Positions 13,801 through 27,268 of a DNA stretch of 64,000 nt are shown here, piece by piece. This DNA is from Petrolisthes cinctipes. Taxonomy: Eukaryota; Arthropoda; Malacostraca; Decapoda; Porcellanidae. The stretch is taken from contig JAWQEG010000082.1 in the NCBI GenBank assembly GCA_033782935.1, positions 1,798,001 to 1,862,000 of the forward strand. The letters run 5' to 3'. The stretch's first letter is position 1. Each line of letters begins with the position of its first letter. Below the pieces are notes generated by a model. That model did no database searches. It worked only from the letters and a program-made list of their open reading frames with translations, and was not told the origin of the DNA. Made by a program: the position numbers and the translations under genes.

Positions 13801-14900
13801 ATGTCTAGTCAGTGCTAGAATGTTTTCAAAATATAGGCTCAAAACATGCGAAAAATCGATATTTTAAGTGTCCAAAGTCGATATGTGAATGCATCTTCTG
13901 TACCCGTTTATATCTCAAATTCAGGCTCAAAACACCCTAAAATTCGATATTTTTGGGTTCTAGAAGCGATTTGTACATGCCTACTCAGTTCTAGAATATT
14001 TTCAAAATATAGGCCCAAAACATGCTAAAAATCGATATTTTAGGTGCGCAAAGTCGATATCTCAAATTCAGGTCTAAAACACCCAAAAACTCGATATTTT
14101 GGGGTCCCAGAAGCGATCTGTACATGCCTACTCAGTGCTAGAATGTTTTCTAAATACAGGCCCAAAACATGCTGAAAAACGATATTCTAAGTGTCCAAAG
14201 TCGATATGTGCATGCATCTTCTGTACCCGTTTATATCTCAAATTCAGGCTCAAAACACCAGAAAATTCGGTATTTTTGGGTCCCAGAAGCGATCTGTACA
14301 TCCCTACTCCTAGTTAAAATGTTTTCAAGATACAGACCCAAAACATGCTAAAAATCGATATTTTAGGTGCCCAAAAGCCGATATGTGCATGCATCTTCTT
14401 AACCCGTTCATATCTCAAATTCAGGCTCAAAACACCCGAAAATTCGATATTTTGGGGTCCCTGAAGCGATCTGTAGATGCCGACTCAGTGCTAGAATTTT
14501 TTCAAAATATAGGCTCAAAACATGCTAAAAATCGATATTTTAAGTGTCCAAAGTCAATATGTGCATGCATCATCTGTACCCGTTTATATCTCAAATTCAG
14601 GCTCAAAACACCCGAAATTTCCATATTTTGGGGTCCCAGAAGTGATCTGTACATGCCTACTTAGTGCTAGAATATTTTCAAAATATAGGCCCATAACATG
14701 CTAAAAATCGATATTTTAGGTGCCCAAAGTCGATATCTCAAATTCAGGCCCAGAACACCCTAAAATTCGATATTTTGGGGTCCCAGAAGCGAACTGTACA
14801 TGCCTACTCCGTGATAGAGTTTTTTCAAAATACAGGCCCAAAACATACTGAAAATCGATCTTTTAGGTGCCCAAAAGTCGATATGTGCATGCATCTTCTG
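10895..14900 (+). repeat. Segment B, first copy
   Basis: Matches 23262-27268 at a constant offset of 12368 bp with few substitutions. Example differences are 14930-region CTTCTGCACC facing CTTCTGTACC at the right limit, and 23453 ACTAG versus 11085 ACCAG. Segment B directly follows A and is directly followed by A', so A plus B behave as one 9.2-kb unit. Confidence 0.85.
12100..13740 (+). repeat. 824-bp higher-order repeat in segment B, 2 copies
   Basis: The marker GAAAATTGGATATTTTGGGG occurs at about 12112 and 12936, 824 bp apart. Following monomers match one for one up to about 13740. The composition fits two 147-, two 177- and one 176-bp monomers. A second-copy private change is AATCAATATTTTAAG at about 13354, where unit 1 has AATCGATATTTTAAG. 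Confidence 0.83.
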
Positions 14901-17900
14901 CACCCGTTTATATCTCAAATTCAGGCTCAAAACACCAGAAAATTCGATATTTTGGGGTCCCAGAAGCGATCTGTACTTGCTTACTCCGGGTTAGAGTATT
15001 TTTTAAAATACAGGCCCAAAACAAGCTGAAAATCGATATTTCAGGTGACCAAAGTCAACATGTGTATGCATCTTCTGCACCCGTTTATATCCCAAATTCA
15101 ACCTCAAAACACCCGAAAATTCGATATTTTTGGGTCCCAGAAGCGATATGTATATGCCTACTCAATGTTAGAATTGTTTCAAAATATAGGCTCAAAACAT
15201 ACTAAAAATCGATATTTTATATGTCCAAAGTCGATATGTGCATGCATCATCTGTACCCGTTTATATCTCAAATTCAGGCTCAAAACACCCGAAAATTCGA
15301 TATTTTTTGGGTCCCAGAAGTGATCTGTACATGCCTACTTAGTGCTAGAATATTTTCAAAATATAGGCCCAAAACATGCTAAAAATCGATATTTTAGGTC
15401 CCCAAAGTCGATATTTAAATTCAGGCCCAAAACCCCCGAAAATTCTATATTTTGGGGTCCCAGAAGCGAACTGTACATACCTACTCCGTGTTAGAGTATT
15501 TTCAAAATACAGGTTCAAAACATACTGAAAATCGATCTTTTAGGTGCCCAAAAGTCGATATGTAAATGCATCTTCTTAACCCGTTTATATCCCAAATTTA
15601 ACCTCAAAACACCCGAAAAATCGATATTTTTGGGTCCCAGAAGCGATCTGTACATGCCTACTCAGTGCTAGAATGTTTTCAAAATATAGGCTCAAAACAT
15701 GCTAAAAATCGATATTTTAAGTGTCCAAAGTCGATATCTGCATGCACTATCTGTACCCGTTTATATCTTAAATTCAGGCTCAAAACACCAGAAAATTCGA
15801 TATTTTATGGTCCCAGAAATGATCTGTACATGCCTACTCCGTGTTAGAGTACTTTCAAAATACAGGCAAAAAACATACTGAAAATCGATCTTTTAGGTGC
15901 CCAAAAGTCGATATGTGCATGCATCTTCTGTACCCGTTTATATATCAAATTCAGGCTCCCAACACAACCGAAAATTCGATATTTTGGGGTCCCAGAAGCG
16001 AACTGTACATGCCTACTCCGTGTTAGAGTATTTTCAAAATACAGGCTCAAAACATACTGAAAATCGATCTTTTAGGTGCCCAAAAGTCGAAATGTAAATG
16101 CATCTTCTTAACCCGTTTATATCCCAAATTTAACCTCAAAACACCCGAAAATTCGATATTTTTGGGTACCAGAAGCGATCTGTACATGCCTACTCAGTGC
16201 TAGAATGTTTTCAAAATATAGGCTCAAAACATGCTAAAAATCGATATTTTAAGTGTCCAAAGTCGATATCTGCATGCACTATCTGTACCCGTTTATATCT
16301 TAAATTCAGGCTCAAAACACCAGAAAATTCGATATTTTATGGTCCCAGAAATGATCTGTACATGCCTACTTAGTGCTAGAATATTTTCAAAATATAGGCC
16401 CAAAACAAGCTAAAAATCGATATTTTAGGTGCCCAAAGTCGATATCTCAAATTCAGGCCCAAAACACCCTAAAACTCGATATTTTGGGGTCCTAGAAGCG
16501 AACTGTACATGCCTACTCCGTGTTAGAGTATTTTCAAAATACAGGCAAAAAACATACTGAAAATCGATCTTTTAGGTGCCCAAAAGTCGATATGTGCATG
16601 CATCTTCTGTACCCGTTTATATATCAAATTCAGGCTCAAAACACCCGAAAATTCGATATTTTGGGGTCCCAGAAGCGATCTGTACATGCCTACTCAGTGC
16701 TAGAATATTTTCAAAATATAGGCCCAAAACATGCTAAAAATCGATATTTTAGGTGCGCAAAGTCGATATCTCAAATTCAGGTCTAAAACACCCAAAAACT
16801 CGATATTTTGGGGTCCCAGAAGCGATCTGTACATGCCTACTCAGTACTAGAATTTTTTCTAAATACAGGCCAAAAACATGCTGAAAATCGATATTCTAAG
16901 TGTCCAAAGTCGATATGTGCATGCATCTTCTGTACCCGTTTATATCTCAAATTCAGGCTCAAAACACCCGAAAATTCGGTATTTTTGGGTCCCAGAAGCG
17001 ATCCGTACATCCCTACTCCTAGTTAGAATGTTTTCAAGATACAGACCTAAAACATGCTCAAAATCGATATTTTAGGTGCCAAAAAGTCGATATGTGCATG
17101 CATCTTCTTAACCCGTTCATATCTCAAATTCAGGCTCAAAACACCCGAAAATTCGATATTTTGGGGTCCCAGAAGCGATCTGTAGATGCCTACTCAGCGC
17201 TAGAATTTTTTCAAAATATAGGCTCAAAAACATGCTAAAAATCGATATTTTAAATGTCCAAAGTCAATATGTGCATGCACCATCTGTACCCGTTTATATC
17301 TCAAATTCAGGCTCAAAACACCCGAAATTTACATATTTTGGGGTCCCAGAAGTGATCTGTACATGCCTACTTAGTGCTAGAATATTTTCAAAATATAGGC
17401 CCATAACATGTTAAAAATCGATATTTTAGGTGCCCAAAGTCGATATCTCAAATTCAGGCCCAAAACACCCTAAAATTCGATATTTTGGGGTCCCTGAAGC
17501 GAACTGTACATGCCTACTCCGTGTTAGAGTATTTTCAAAATACAGGCCCAAAACATACTGAAAATCGATCTTTTAGGTGCCCAAAAGTCGATATGTGCAT
17601 GCATCTTCTGTACCCGTTTATATCTTAAATTCAGGCTCCAAACACCCGAAAATTCGATATTTCGGGGTCCCAGAAGTGATCTGTACATGCCTCCTTAGTG
17701 CTAGAATATTTTCAAAATATAGGCCCAAAACATGCTAAAAATCGATATTTTAGGTCCCCAAAGTCGATATTTAAATTCAGGCCCAAAACCCCTGAAAATT
17801 GGACATTTTGGGGTCCCAGAAGCGAACTGTACATGCCTACTCCGTGTTAGAGTATTTTCAAAATACAGGCTCAAAACATACTGAAAATCGATCTTTTAGG

Positions 17901-20900
17901 TGCCCAAAAGTCGATATGTAAATGCATCTTCTGTACCCGTTTATATCCCAAATTTAACCTCAAAACACATGAAAATTCGATATTTTTGGGTCCCAGAAGC
18001 GATCTGTACATGCCTACTCAGTGCTAGAATGTTTTCAAAATAAAGGCTCAAAACATGCTAAAAACCGATATTTTAAGTGTCCAAAGTCGATATCTGCATG
18101 CACTATCTGTACCCGTTTATATTTTAAATTCAGGCTCAAAACACCCGAAAATTCGATATTTTGGGGTCCCAGAAATGATCTGTACATGCCTACTTAGTGC
18201 TAGAATATTTTCAAAATATAGGCCCAAAACATGCTAAAAATCGATATTTTAGGTGCCCAAAGTCGATATCTCAAATTCAGGCCCAAAACACCCTAAAACT
18301 CGATATTTTGGGGTCCCAGAAGCGAACTGTACATGCCTACTCCGTGTTAGAGTATTTTCAAAATACAGGCAAAAAAGATACTGAAAATTGATCTTTTAGG
18401 TGCCCAAAAGTCGATATGTGCATGCATCTTCTGTACCCATTTATATATCAAATTCAGGCTCAAAACACCCGAAAATTCGATATTTTGGGGTCCCAGAAGC
18501 GATCTGTACATGCCTACTCAGTGCTAGAATATTTTCAAAATATAGGCCCAAAACATGCTAAAAATCGATATTTTAGGTGCGCAAAGTCGATATCTCAAAT
18601 TCAGGTCTAAAACACCCAAAAACTCGATATTTTGGGGTCCCAGAAGCGATCTGTACATGCCTACTCAGTACTAGAATTTTTTCTAAATACAGGCCAAAAA
18701 CATGCTGAAAATCGATATTCTAAGTGTCCAAAGTCGATATGTGCATGCATCTTCTGTACCCGTTTATATCTCAAATTCAGGCTCAAAACACCCGAAAATT
18801 CGGTATTTTTGGGTCCCAGAAGCGATCCGTACATCCCTACTCCTAGTTAGAATGTTTTCAAGATACAGACCTAAAACATGCTCAAAATCGATATTTTAGG
18901 TGCCCAAAAGTCGATATGTGCATGCATCTTCTTAACCCGTTCATATCTCAAATTCAGGCTCAAAACACCCGAAAATTCGATATTTTGGGGTCCCAGAAGC
19001 GATCTGTAGATGCCTACTCAGCGCTAGAATTTTTTCAAAATATAGGCTCAAAAACATGCTAAAAATCGATATTTTAAATGTCCAAAGTCAATATGTGCAT
19101 GCACCATCTGTACCCGTTTATATCTCAAATTCAGGCTCAAAACACCCGAAATTTACATATTTTGGGGTCCCAGAAGTGATCTGTACATGCCTACTTAGTG
19201 CTAGAATATTTTCAAAATATAGGCCCATAACATGTTAAAAATCGATATTTTAGGTGCCCAAAGTCGATATCTCAAATTCAGGCCCAAAACACCCTAAAAT
19301 TCGATATTTTGGGGTCCCTGAAGCGAACTGTACATGCCTACTCCGTGTTAGAGTATTTTCAAAATACAGGCCCAAAACATACTGAAAATCGATCTTTTAG
19401 GTGCCCAAAAGTCGATATGTGCATGCATCTTCTGTACCCGTTTATATCTTAAATTCAGGCTCCAAACACCCGAAAATTCGATATTTCGGGGTCCCAGAAG
19501 TGATCTGTACATGCCTCCTTAGTGCTAGAATATTTTCAAAATATAGGCCCAAAACATGCTAAAAATCGATATTTTAGGTCCCCAAAGTCGATATTTAAAT
19601 TCAGGCCCAAAACCCCTGAAAATTGGACATTTTGGGGTCCCAGAAGCGAACTGTACATGCCTACTCCGTGTTAGAGTATTTTCAAAATACAGGCTCAAAA
19701 CATACTGAAAATCGATCTTTTAGGTGCCCAAAAGTCGATATGTAAATGCATCTTCTGTACCCGTTTATATCCCAAATTTAACCTCAAAACACATGAAAAT
19801 TCGATATTTTTGGGTCCCAGAAGCGATCTGTACATGCCTACTCAGTGCTAGAATGTTTTCAAAATAAAGGCTCAAAACATGCTAAAAACCGATATTTTAA
19901 GTGTCCAAAGTCGATATCTGCATGCACTATCTGTACCCGTTTATATTTTAAATTCAGGCTCAAAACACCCGAAAATTCGATATTTTGGGGTCCCAGAAAT
20001 GATCTGTACATGCCTACTTAGTGCTAGAATATTTTCAAAATATAGGCCCAAAACATGCTAAAAATCGATATTTTAGGTGCCCAAAGTCGATATCTCAAAT
20101 TCAGGCCCAAAACACCCTAAAACTCGATATTTTGGGGTCCCAGAAGCGAACTGTACATGCCTACTCCGTGTTAGAGTATTTTCAAAATACAGGCAAAAAA
20201 GATACTGAAAATTGATCTTTTAGGTGCCCAAAAGTCGATATGTGCATGCATCTTCTGTACCCATTTATATATCAAATTCAGGCTCAAAACACCCGAAAAT
20301 TCGATATTTTGGGGTCCCAGAAGCGATCTGTACATGCCTACTCAGTGCTAGAATATTTTCAAAATATAGGCCCAAAACATGCTAAAAATCGATATTTTAG
20401 GTGCGCAAAGTCGATATCTCAAATTCAGGTCTAAAACACCCAAAAACTCGATATTTTGGGGTCCCAGAAGCGATCTGTACATGCCTACTCAGTACTAGAA
20501 TTTTTTCTAAATACAGGCCAAAAACATGCTGAAAATCGATATTCTAAGTGTCCAAAGTCGATATGTGCATGCATCTTCTGTACCCGTTTATATCTCAAAT
20601 TCAGGCTCAAAACACCCGAAAATTCGGTATTTTTGGGTCCCAGAAGCGATCCGTACATCCCTACTCCTAGTTAGAATGTTTTCAAGATACAGACCTAAAA
20701 CATGCTCAAAATCGATATTTTAGGTGCCCAAAAGTCGATATGTGCATGCATCTTCTTAACCCGTTCATATCTCAAATTCAGGCTCAAAACACCCGAAAAT
20801 TCGATATTTTGGGGTCCCATAAGCGATCTGTAGATGCCTACTCAGCGCTAGAATTTTTTCAAAATATAGGCTCAAAAACATGCTAAAAATCGATATTTTA

Positions 20901-21783
20901 AATGTCCAAAGTCAATATGTGCATGCACCATCTGTACCCGTTTATATCTCAAATTCAGGCTCAAAACACCCGAAATTTACATATTTTGGGGTCCCAGAAG
21001 TGATCTGTACATGCCTACTTAGTGCTAGAATATTTTCAAAATATAGGCCCATAACATGTTAAAAATCGATATTTTAGGTGCCCAAAGTCGATATCTCAAA
21101 TTCAGGCCCAAAACACCCTAAAATTCGATATTTTGGGGTCCCTGAAGCGAACTGTACATGCCTACTCCGTGTTAGAGTATTTTCAAAATACAGGCCCAAA
21201 ACATACTGAAAATCGATCTTTTAGGTGCCCAAAAGTCGATATGTGCATGCATCTTCTGTACCCGTTTATATCTTAAATTCAGGCTCCAAACACCCGAAAA
21301 TTCGATATTTCGGGGTCCCAGAAGTGATCTGTACATGCCTCCTTAGTGCTAGAATATTTTCAAAATATAGGCCCAAAACATGCTAAAAATCGATATTTTA
21401 GGTCCCCAAAGTCGATATTTAAATTCAGGCCCAAAACCCCTGAAAATTGGACATTTTGGGGTCCCAGAAGCGAACTGTACATGCCTACTCCGTGTTAGAG
21501 TATTTTCAAAATACAGGCTCAAAACATACTGAAAATCGATCTTTTAGGTGCCCAAAAGTCGATATGTAAATGCATCTTCTGTACCCGTTTATATCCCAAA
21601 TTTAACCTCAAAACACATGAAAATTCGATATTTTGGGGTCCCAGAAGCGATCTGTACATGCCTACTCCTAGTTAGAGTATTTTCAAAATACAGGCCCAAA
21701 AGATGCTAAAAATCGATATTTTATGTGCCCAAAGTCAATATGTGCATGCATCTTCTGTACCCGTTTATATCTCAAATTCAGGC
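14891..21783 (+). repeat. Segment A', second copy of A with an extra 1824-bp unit
   Basis: Collinear with 5680-10895 apart from two length changes: loss of one 147-bp monomer near 15835, and gain of one 1824-bp higher-order unit. Single-base differences between the copies are sparse. One is 18439 A versus 9375 G in CCC(G/A)TTTAT. Another is 9516-9522 GCGAAAAG versus GCGCAAAG near 18580. Confidence 0.87.
15994..21650 (+). repeat. 1824-bp higher-order repeat in A', about 3.1 copies
   Basis: Units fall at about 15994-17817, 17818-19641 and 19642-21465, with a partial fourth. The marker TACTAGAATTTTTTCTAAAT recurs near 16850, 18674 and 20498. Units 2 and 3 share CCCATTTAT (A at 18439 and 20263), while unit 1 (16615) and segment A (9375) have G. 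Unit 3 is therefore probably a direct duplicate of unit 2. Confidence 0.88.
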
Positions 21784-23261
21784 TCAAAACACCCGAAAAT
21801 TCGATATTTTGGGGTCCCAGAAGCGATTTGTACATGCCTACTCAGTTCTAGAATATTTTCAAAATATAGGCCCAAAACATGCTAAAAATCGATATTTTAG
21901 GTGCGCAAAGTCGATATCTCAAATTCAGGTCTAAAACACCCAAAAACTCGATATTTTGGGGTCCCAGAAGCGATCTGAACATGCCTACTCAGTGCTTGAA
22001 TGTTTTCTAAATACAGGCCCAAAACATGCTGAAAATCGATATTCTAAGTGTCCAAAGTCGATATGTGCATGCATCTTCTTAACCCGTTCATATCTCAAAT
22101 TCAACCTCAAAACACCCGAAAATTCGATATTTTGGGGTCCCAGAAGCGATCTGTAGATGCCTACTCAGTGCTAGCATTTTTTCAAAATATAGGCTCAAAA
22201 CATGCTTAAAATCGATATTTTAAGTGTCCAAAGTCAATATGTGCATGCATCATCTGTACCCGTTTATATCTCAAATTCAGGCTCAAAACACCCGAAATTT
22301 CCATATTTTGGGGTCCCAGAAGTGATCTCTACATGCCTACTTAGTGCTAGAATATTTTCAAAATATAGGCCCATAACATGCTAAAAATCGATATTTTAGG
22401 TGCCCAAAGTCGATATCTCAAATTCAGGCCCAAAACACCCTAAAATTCGATATTTTTGGGTCCCTGAAGCGAACTGTACATGCCTACTCCGTGTTAGAGT
22501 ATTTTCAAAATACAGGCCTAAAACATACTGAAAATCGATCTTTTAGGTGCCCAAAAGTCGATATGTGCATGCATCTTCTGTACCCGTTTATATCTTAAAT
22601 TCAGGCTCCAAACACCCGAAAATTCGATATTTTGGGGTCCCAGAAGCGATCTGTTCATGCCTACTCAGATGCAGGCCCAAAACATGCTAAAAATCGATAT
22701 TTTAGGTACCCAAATTGAACATGTGTATGCATCTTCTGCACTCGTTTATATCTCAAATTCAACCTCAAAACACCCGAAAATTCGATAATTTTGGGTCCCA
22801 GAAGCGATCTGTACATGTCTAGTTAGTGCTAAAATGTTTTCAAAATATAGGCTCAAAACATGCTAAAAATCGATATTTTAAGTGTCCAAAGTCGATATGT
22901 GCATGCATCTTCTGTACCCGTTTATATCTCAAATTCAGGTTCAAACACCCGAATATTCGATATTTTGGGGTCCCAAAAGCGACCTGTACATGCCTACTCA
23001 GTGCTAAAATATTTTCAAAATATAGGCCCAAAACATGCTAAAAATCGATAATTTAGGTGCCCAACATCGATATCTCAATTTCAGGCCAAAAACACCCAAA
23101 AATTCGATATTTTGGGGTCCCAGAAGCGATCTGTACATGCCTACTCCGTGTTAGAGTATTTTCAATATACAGGCCCAAAACATACTGAAAATCGATCTTT
23201 TAGGTGCCCAAAAGTCGATATGTGGATGCATCTTCTGTACCCGTTTATATCTCAAATTCAG
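21784..23261 (+). repeat. 1.48-kb linker between A' and B'
   Basis: This satellite segment has no counterpart at the A/B boundary (10895). It mixes monomers related to segment B (for example 21784-22450 resembles parts of 13930-14800). It also has a 158-bp unit near 22668 carrying CCCAAATTGAACATGTGTAT, and 147-bp units with CCAACATCGATATC near 23060. It accounts for the rest of the difference between the 9211- and 12368-bp offsets. Confidence 0.75.
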
Positions 23262-26200
23262 GTCTAAAACACCCAAAAACTCGATATTTTGGGGTCCCAG
23301 AAGCGGTCTGTACATGCCTACTCAGTGCTAGAATGTTTTCTAAATACAGGCCCAAAACATGCTGAAAAACGATATTCTAAGTGTCCAAAGTCGATATGTG
23401 CATGCATCTTCTGTACCCGTTTATATCTCAAATTCAGGCTCAAAACACTAGAAAATTCGGTATTTTTGGGTCCCAGAAGCGATCTGTACATCCCTACTCC
23501 TAGTTAGAATGTTTTCAAGATACAGACCCAAAACATGCTCAAAATCGATATTTTAGGTGCCCAAAAGTCGATATGTGCATGCATCTTCTTAACCCGTTCA
23601 TATCTCAAATTCAGGCTCAAAACACCCGAAAATTCGATATTTTGGGGTCCCTGAAGCGATCTGTAGATGCCTACTCAGTGCTAGAATTTTTTCAAGATAT
23701 AGGCTCAAAACATGCTAAAAATCGATATTTTAAGTGTCCAAAGTCAATATGTGCATGCATCATCTGTACCCGTTTATATCTCAAATTCAGGCTCAAAATA
23801 CCCGAAATTTCCATATTTTGGAGTCCCAGAAGTGATCTGTACATGCCTACTTAGTGCAAGAATATTTTCAAAATATTGGTTCATAACATGCTAAAAATCG
23901 ATATTTTAGGTGCCCAAAGTCGATATCTCAAATTCAGGCACAAAACATCCTAAAATGCGATATTTTGGGGTCCCAGAAGCGAACTGTACATGCCTACTCC
24001 GTGATAGAGTATTTTCAAAATACAGGCCCAAAACATACTGAAAATCGATCTTTTAGGTGCCCAAAAGTCGATATGTGCATCCATCTTCTGTACCCGTTTA
24101 TATCTTAAATTCAGGCTCCAAACACCCGAAAATTCGATATTTTGGGGTCCCAGAAGCGATCTGTACATGCCTACTCCGTGTTAGAGTATTTTCAAATTAC
24201 AGGCAAAAAACATACTGAAAATCGATCTTTTAGGTGCCCAAAAGTCGATATATGCATGCATCTTCTGTACCCGTTTATATCTCAAATTCAGGCTCAAAAC
24301 ACCCGAAAATTCGGTATTTTTGGGTCCCAGAAGCGATCTGTACATCCCTACTTCTAGTTAGAATGTTTTCAAGATACAGACCCAAAACATGCTCAAAATC
24401 GATATTTTAAGTGCCTAAAAGTCGATAAGTGCATTCATCTTCTGTACCCATTCATATCTCAAATTCAGGCTCAAAACACCCGAAAATTGGATATTTTGGG
24501 GTCCCAGAAGCGATATGTACATGCCTACTCAGTGCTAGAATATTTTCAAAATATAGGCCCAAAACATGCTAAAAATCGATATTTTAGGTGCCCAAAGTCG
24601 ATATCTCAAATTCAGGCCAAAAACACCCAAAAATTCGATATTTTGGGGTCCCAGAAGCGATCTGTACATGCCTACTCCGTGTTAGAGTATTTTCAAAATA
24701 CAGGCTCAAAACATACTGAAAATCGATATTTTAGGTGCCCAAAAGTCGATATGTAAATGCATTTTCTGTACCCGTTTATATCCCAAATTTAACCTCAAAA
24801 CACCCGAAAATTCGATATTTTTTGGTCCCAGAAGCGATGTGTAGATGCCTACTCAGTGCTAGAATTTTTTCAAAATATAGACTCAAAACATGCTAAAAAT
24901 CGATATTTTAAGTGTCCAAAGTCAATATGTGCATGCATCATCTGTACCCGTTTATATCTCAAATTCAGGCTCAAAACACCCGAAATTTCGATATTTTGGG
25001 GTCCCAGAAGTGATCTGTACATGCCTACTTAGTGCTAGAATATTTTCAAAATATAGGCCCATAACATGCTAAAAATCGATATTTTAGGTGCCCAAAGTCG
25101 ATATCTCAAATTCAGGCCCAAAACACCCTAAAACTCGATATTTTGGGGTCCCAGAAGCGAACTGTACATGCCTACTCCGCGTTAGAGTATTTTCAAAATA
25201 CAGGCCCAAAACATACTGAAAATCGATCTTTTAGGTGCCCAAAAGTCGATATGTGCATGCATCTTCTGTACCCGTTTATATCTCAAATTCAGGCTCAAAA
25301 CACCCGAAAATTGGATATTTTGGGGTCCCAGAAGCGATATGTACATGCCTACTCAGTGCTAGAATATTTTCAAAATATAGGCCCAAAACATGCTAAAAAT
25401 CGATATTTTAGGTGCCCAAAGTCGATATCTCAAATTCAGGCCAAAAACACCCAAAAATTCGATATTTTGGGGTCCCAGAAGCGATCTGTACATGCCTACT
25501 CCGTGTTAGAGTATTTTCAAAATACAGGCTCAAAACATACTGAAAATCGATATTTTAGGTGCCCAAAAGTCGATATGTAAATGCATTTTCTGTACCCGTT
25601 TATATCCCAAATTTAACCTCAAAAATCCCGAAAATTCGATATTTTTTGGTCCCAGAAGCGATGTGTAGATGCCTACTCAGTGCTAGAATTTTTTCAAAAT
25701 ATAGACTCAAAACATGCTAAAAATCAATATTTTAAGTGTCCAAAGTCAATATGTGCATGCATCATCTGTACCCGTTTATATCTCAAATTCAGGCTCAAAA
25801 CACCCGAAATTTCGATATTTTGGGGTCCCAGAAGTGATCTGTACATGCCTACTTAGTGCTAGAATATTTTCAAAATATAGGCCCATAACATGCTAAAAAT
25901 CGATATTTTAGGTGCCCAAAGTCGATATCTCAAATTCAGGCCCAAAACACCCTAAAACTCGATATTTTGGGGTCCCAGAAGCGAACTGTACATGCCTACT
26001 CCGTGTTAGAGTATTTCCAAAATACAGGCCCAAAACATACTGAAAATCGATCTTTTAGGTGCCCAAAAGTCGATATGTGCATGCATCTTCTGTACCCGTT
26101 TATATCTTAAATTCAGGCTCCAAACACCCCAAAATTCGATATTTTGGGGTCCCAGAAGCGATCTGTACATGTCTAGTCAGTGCTAGAATGTTTTCAAAAT

Positions 26201-27268
26201 ATAGGCTCAAAACATGCGAAAAATCGATATTTTAAGTGTCCAAAGTCGATATGTGAATGCATCTTCTGTACCCGTTTATATCTCAAATTCAGGCTCAAAA
26301 CACCCTAAAATTCGATATTTTTGGGTCCCAGAAGCGATTTGTACATGCCTACTCAGTTCTAGAATATTTTCAAAATATAGGCCCAAAACATGCTAAAAAT
26401 CGATATTTTAGGTGCGCAAAGTCGATATCTCAAATTCAGGTCTAAAACACCCAAAAACTCGATATTTTGGGGTCCCAGAAGCGATCTGTACATGCCTACT
26501 CAGTGCTAGAATGTTTTCTAAATACAGGCCCAAAACATGCTGAAAAACGATATTCTAAGTGTCCGAAGTCGATATGTGCATGCATCTTCTGTACCCGTTT
26601 ATATCTCAAATTCAGGCTCAAAACACCAGAAAATTCGGTATTTTTGGGTCCCAGAAGCGATCTGTACATCCCTACTCCTAGTTAAAATGTTTTCAAGATA
26701 CAGACCCAAAACATGCTAAAAATCGATATTTTAGGTGCCCAAAAGCCGATATGTGCATGCATCTTCTTAACCCGTTCATATCTCAAATTCAGGCTCAAAA
26801 CACCCGAAAATTCGATATTTTGGGGTCCCTGAAGCGATCTGTAGATGCCTACTCAGTGCTAGAATTTTTTCAAAATATAGGCTCAAAACATGCTAAAAAT
26901 CGATATTTTAAGTGTCCAAAGTCAATATGTGCATGCATCATCTGTACCCGTTTATATCTCAAATTCAGGCTCAAAACACCCGAAATTTCCATATTTTGGG
27001 GTCCCAGAAGTGATCTGTACATGCCTACTTAGTGCTAGAATATTTTCAAAATATAGGCCCATAACATGCTAAAAATCGATATTTTAGGTGCCCAAAGTCG
27101 ATATCTCAAATTCAGGCCCAGAACACCCTAAAATTCGATATTTTGGGGTCCCAGAAGCGAACTGTACATGCCTACTCCGTGATAGAGTTTTTTCAAAATA
27201 CAGGCCCAAAACATACTGAAAATCGATCTTTTAGGTGCCCAAAAGTCGATATGTGCATGCATCTTCTG
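23262..27268 (+). repeat. Segment B', second copy of B
   Basis: Collinear with 10895-14900 at a 12368-bp offset without visible large indels. Private changes include TTTTTTCAAGATATAGG near 23688 (B has CAAAATATAGG) and GTGTCCGAAGTCG near 26562. The right end is at about 27268, where the other copy switches into segment A'. Confidence 0.85.
24468..26108 (+). repeat. 824-bp higher-order repeat in B', 2 copies
   Basis: This is the same two-copy 824-bp structure as in segment B, with GAAAATTGGATATTTTGGGG at about 24480 and 25304. Because both copies of B have two units, the 824-bp duplication predates the 9.2-kb duplication. Confidence 0.82.
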
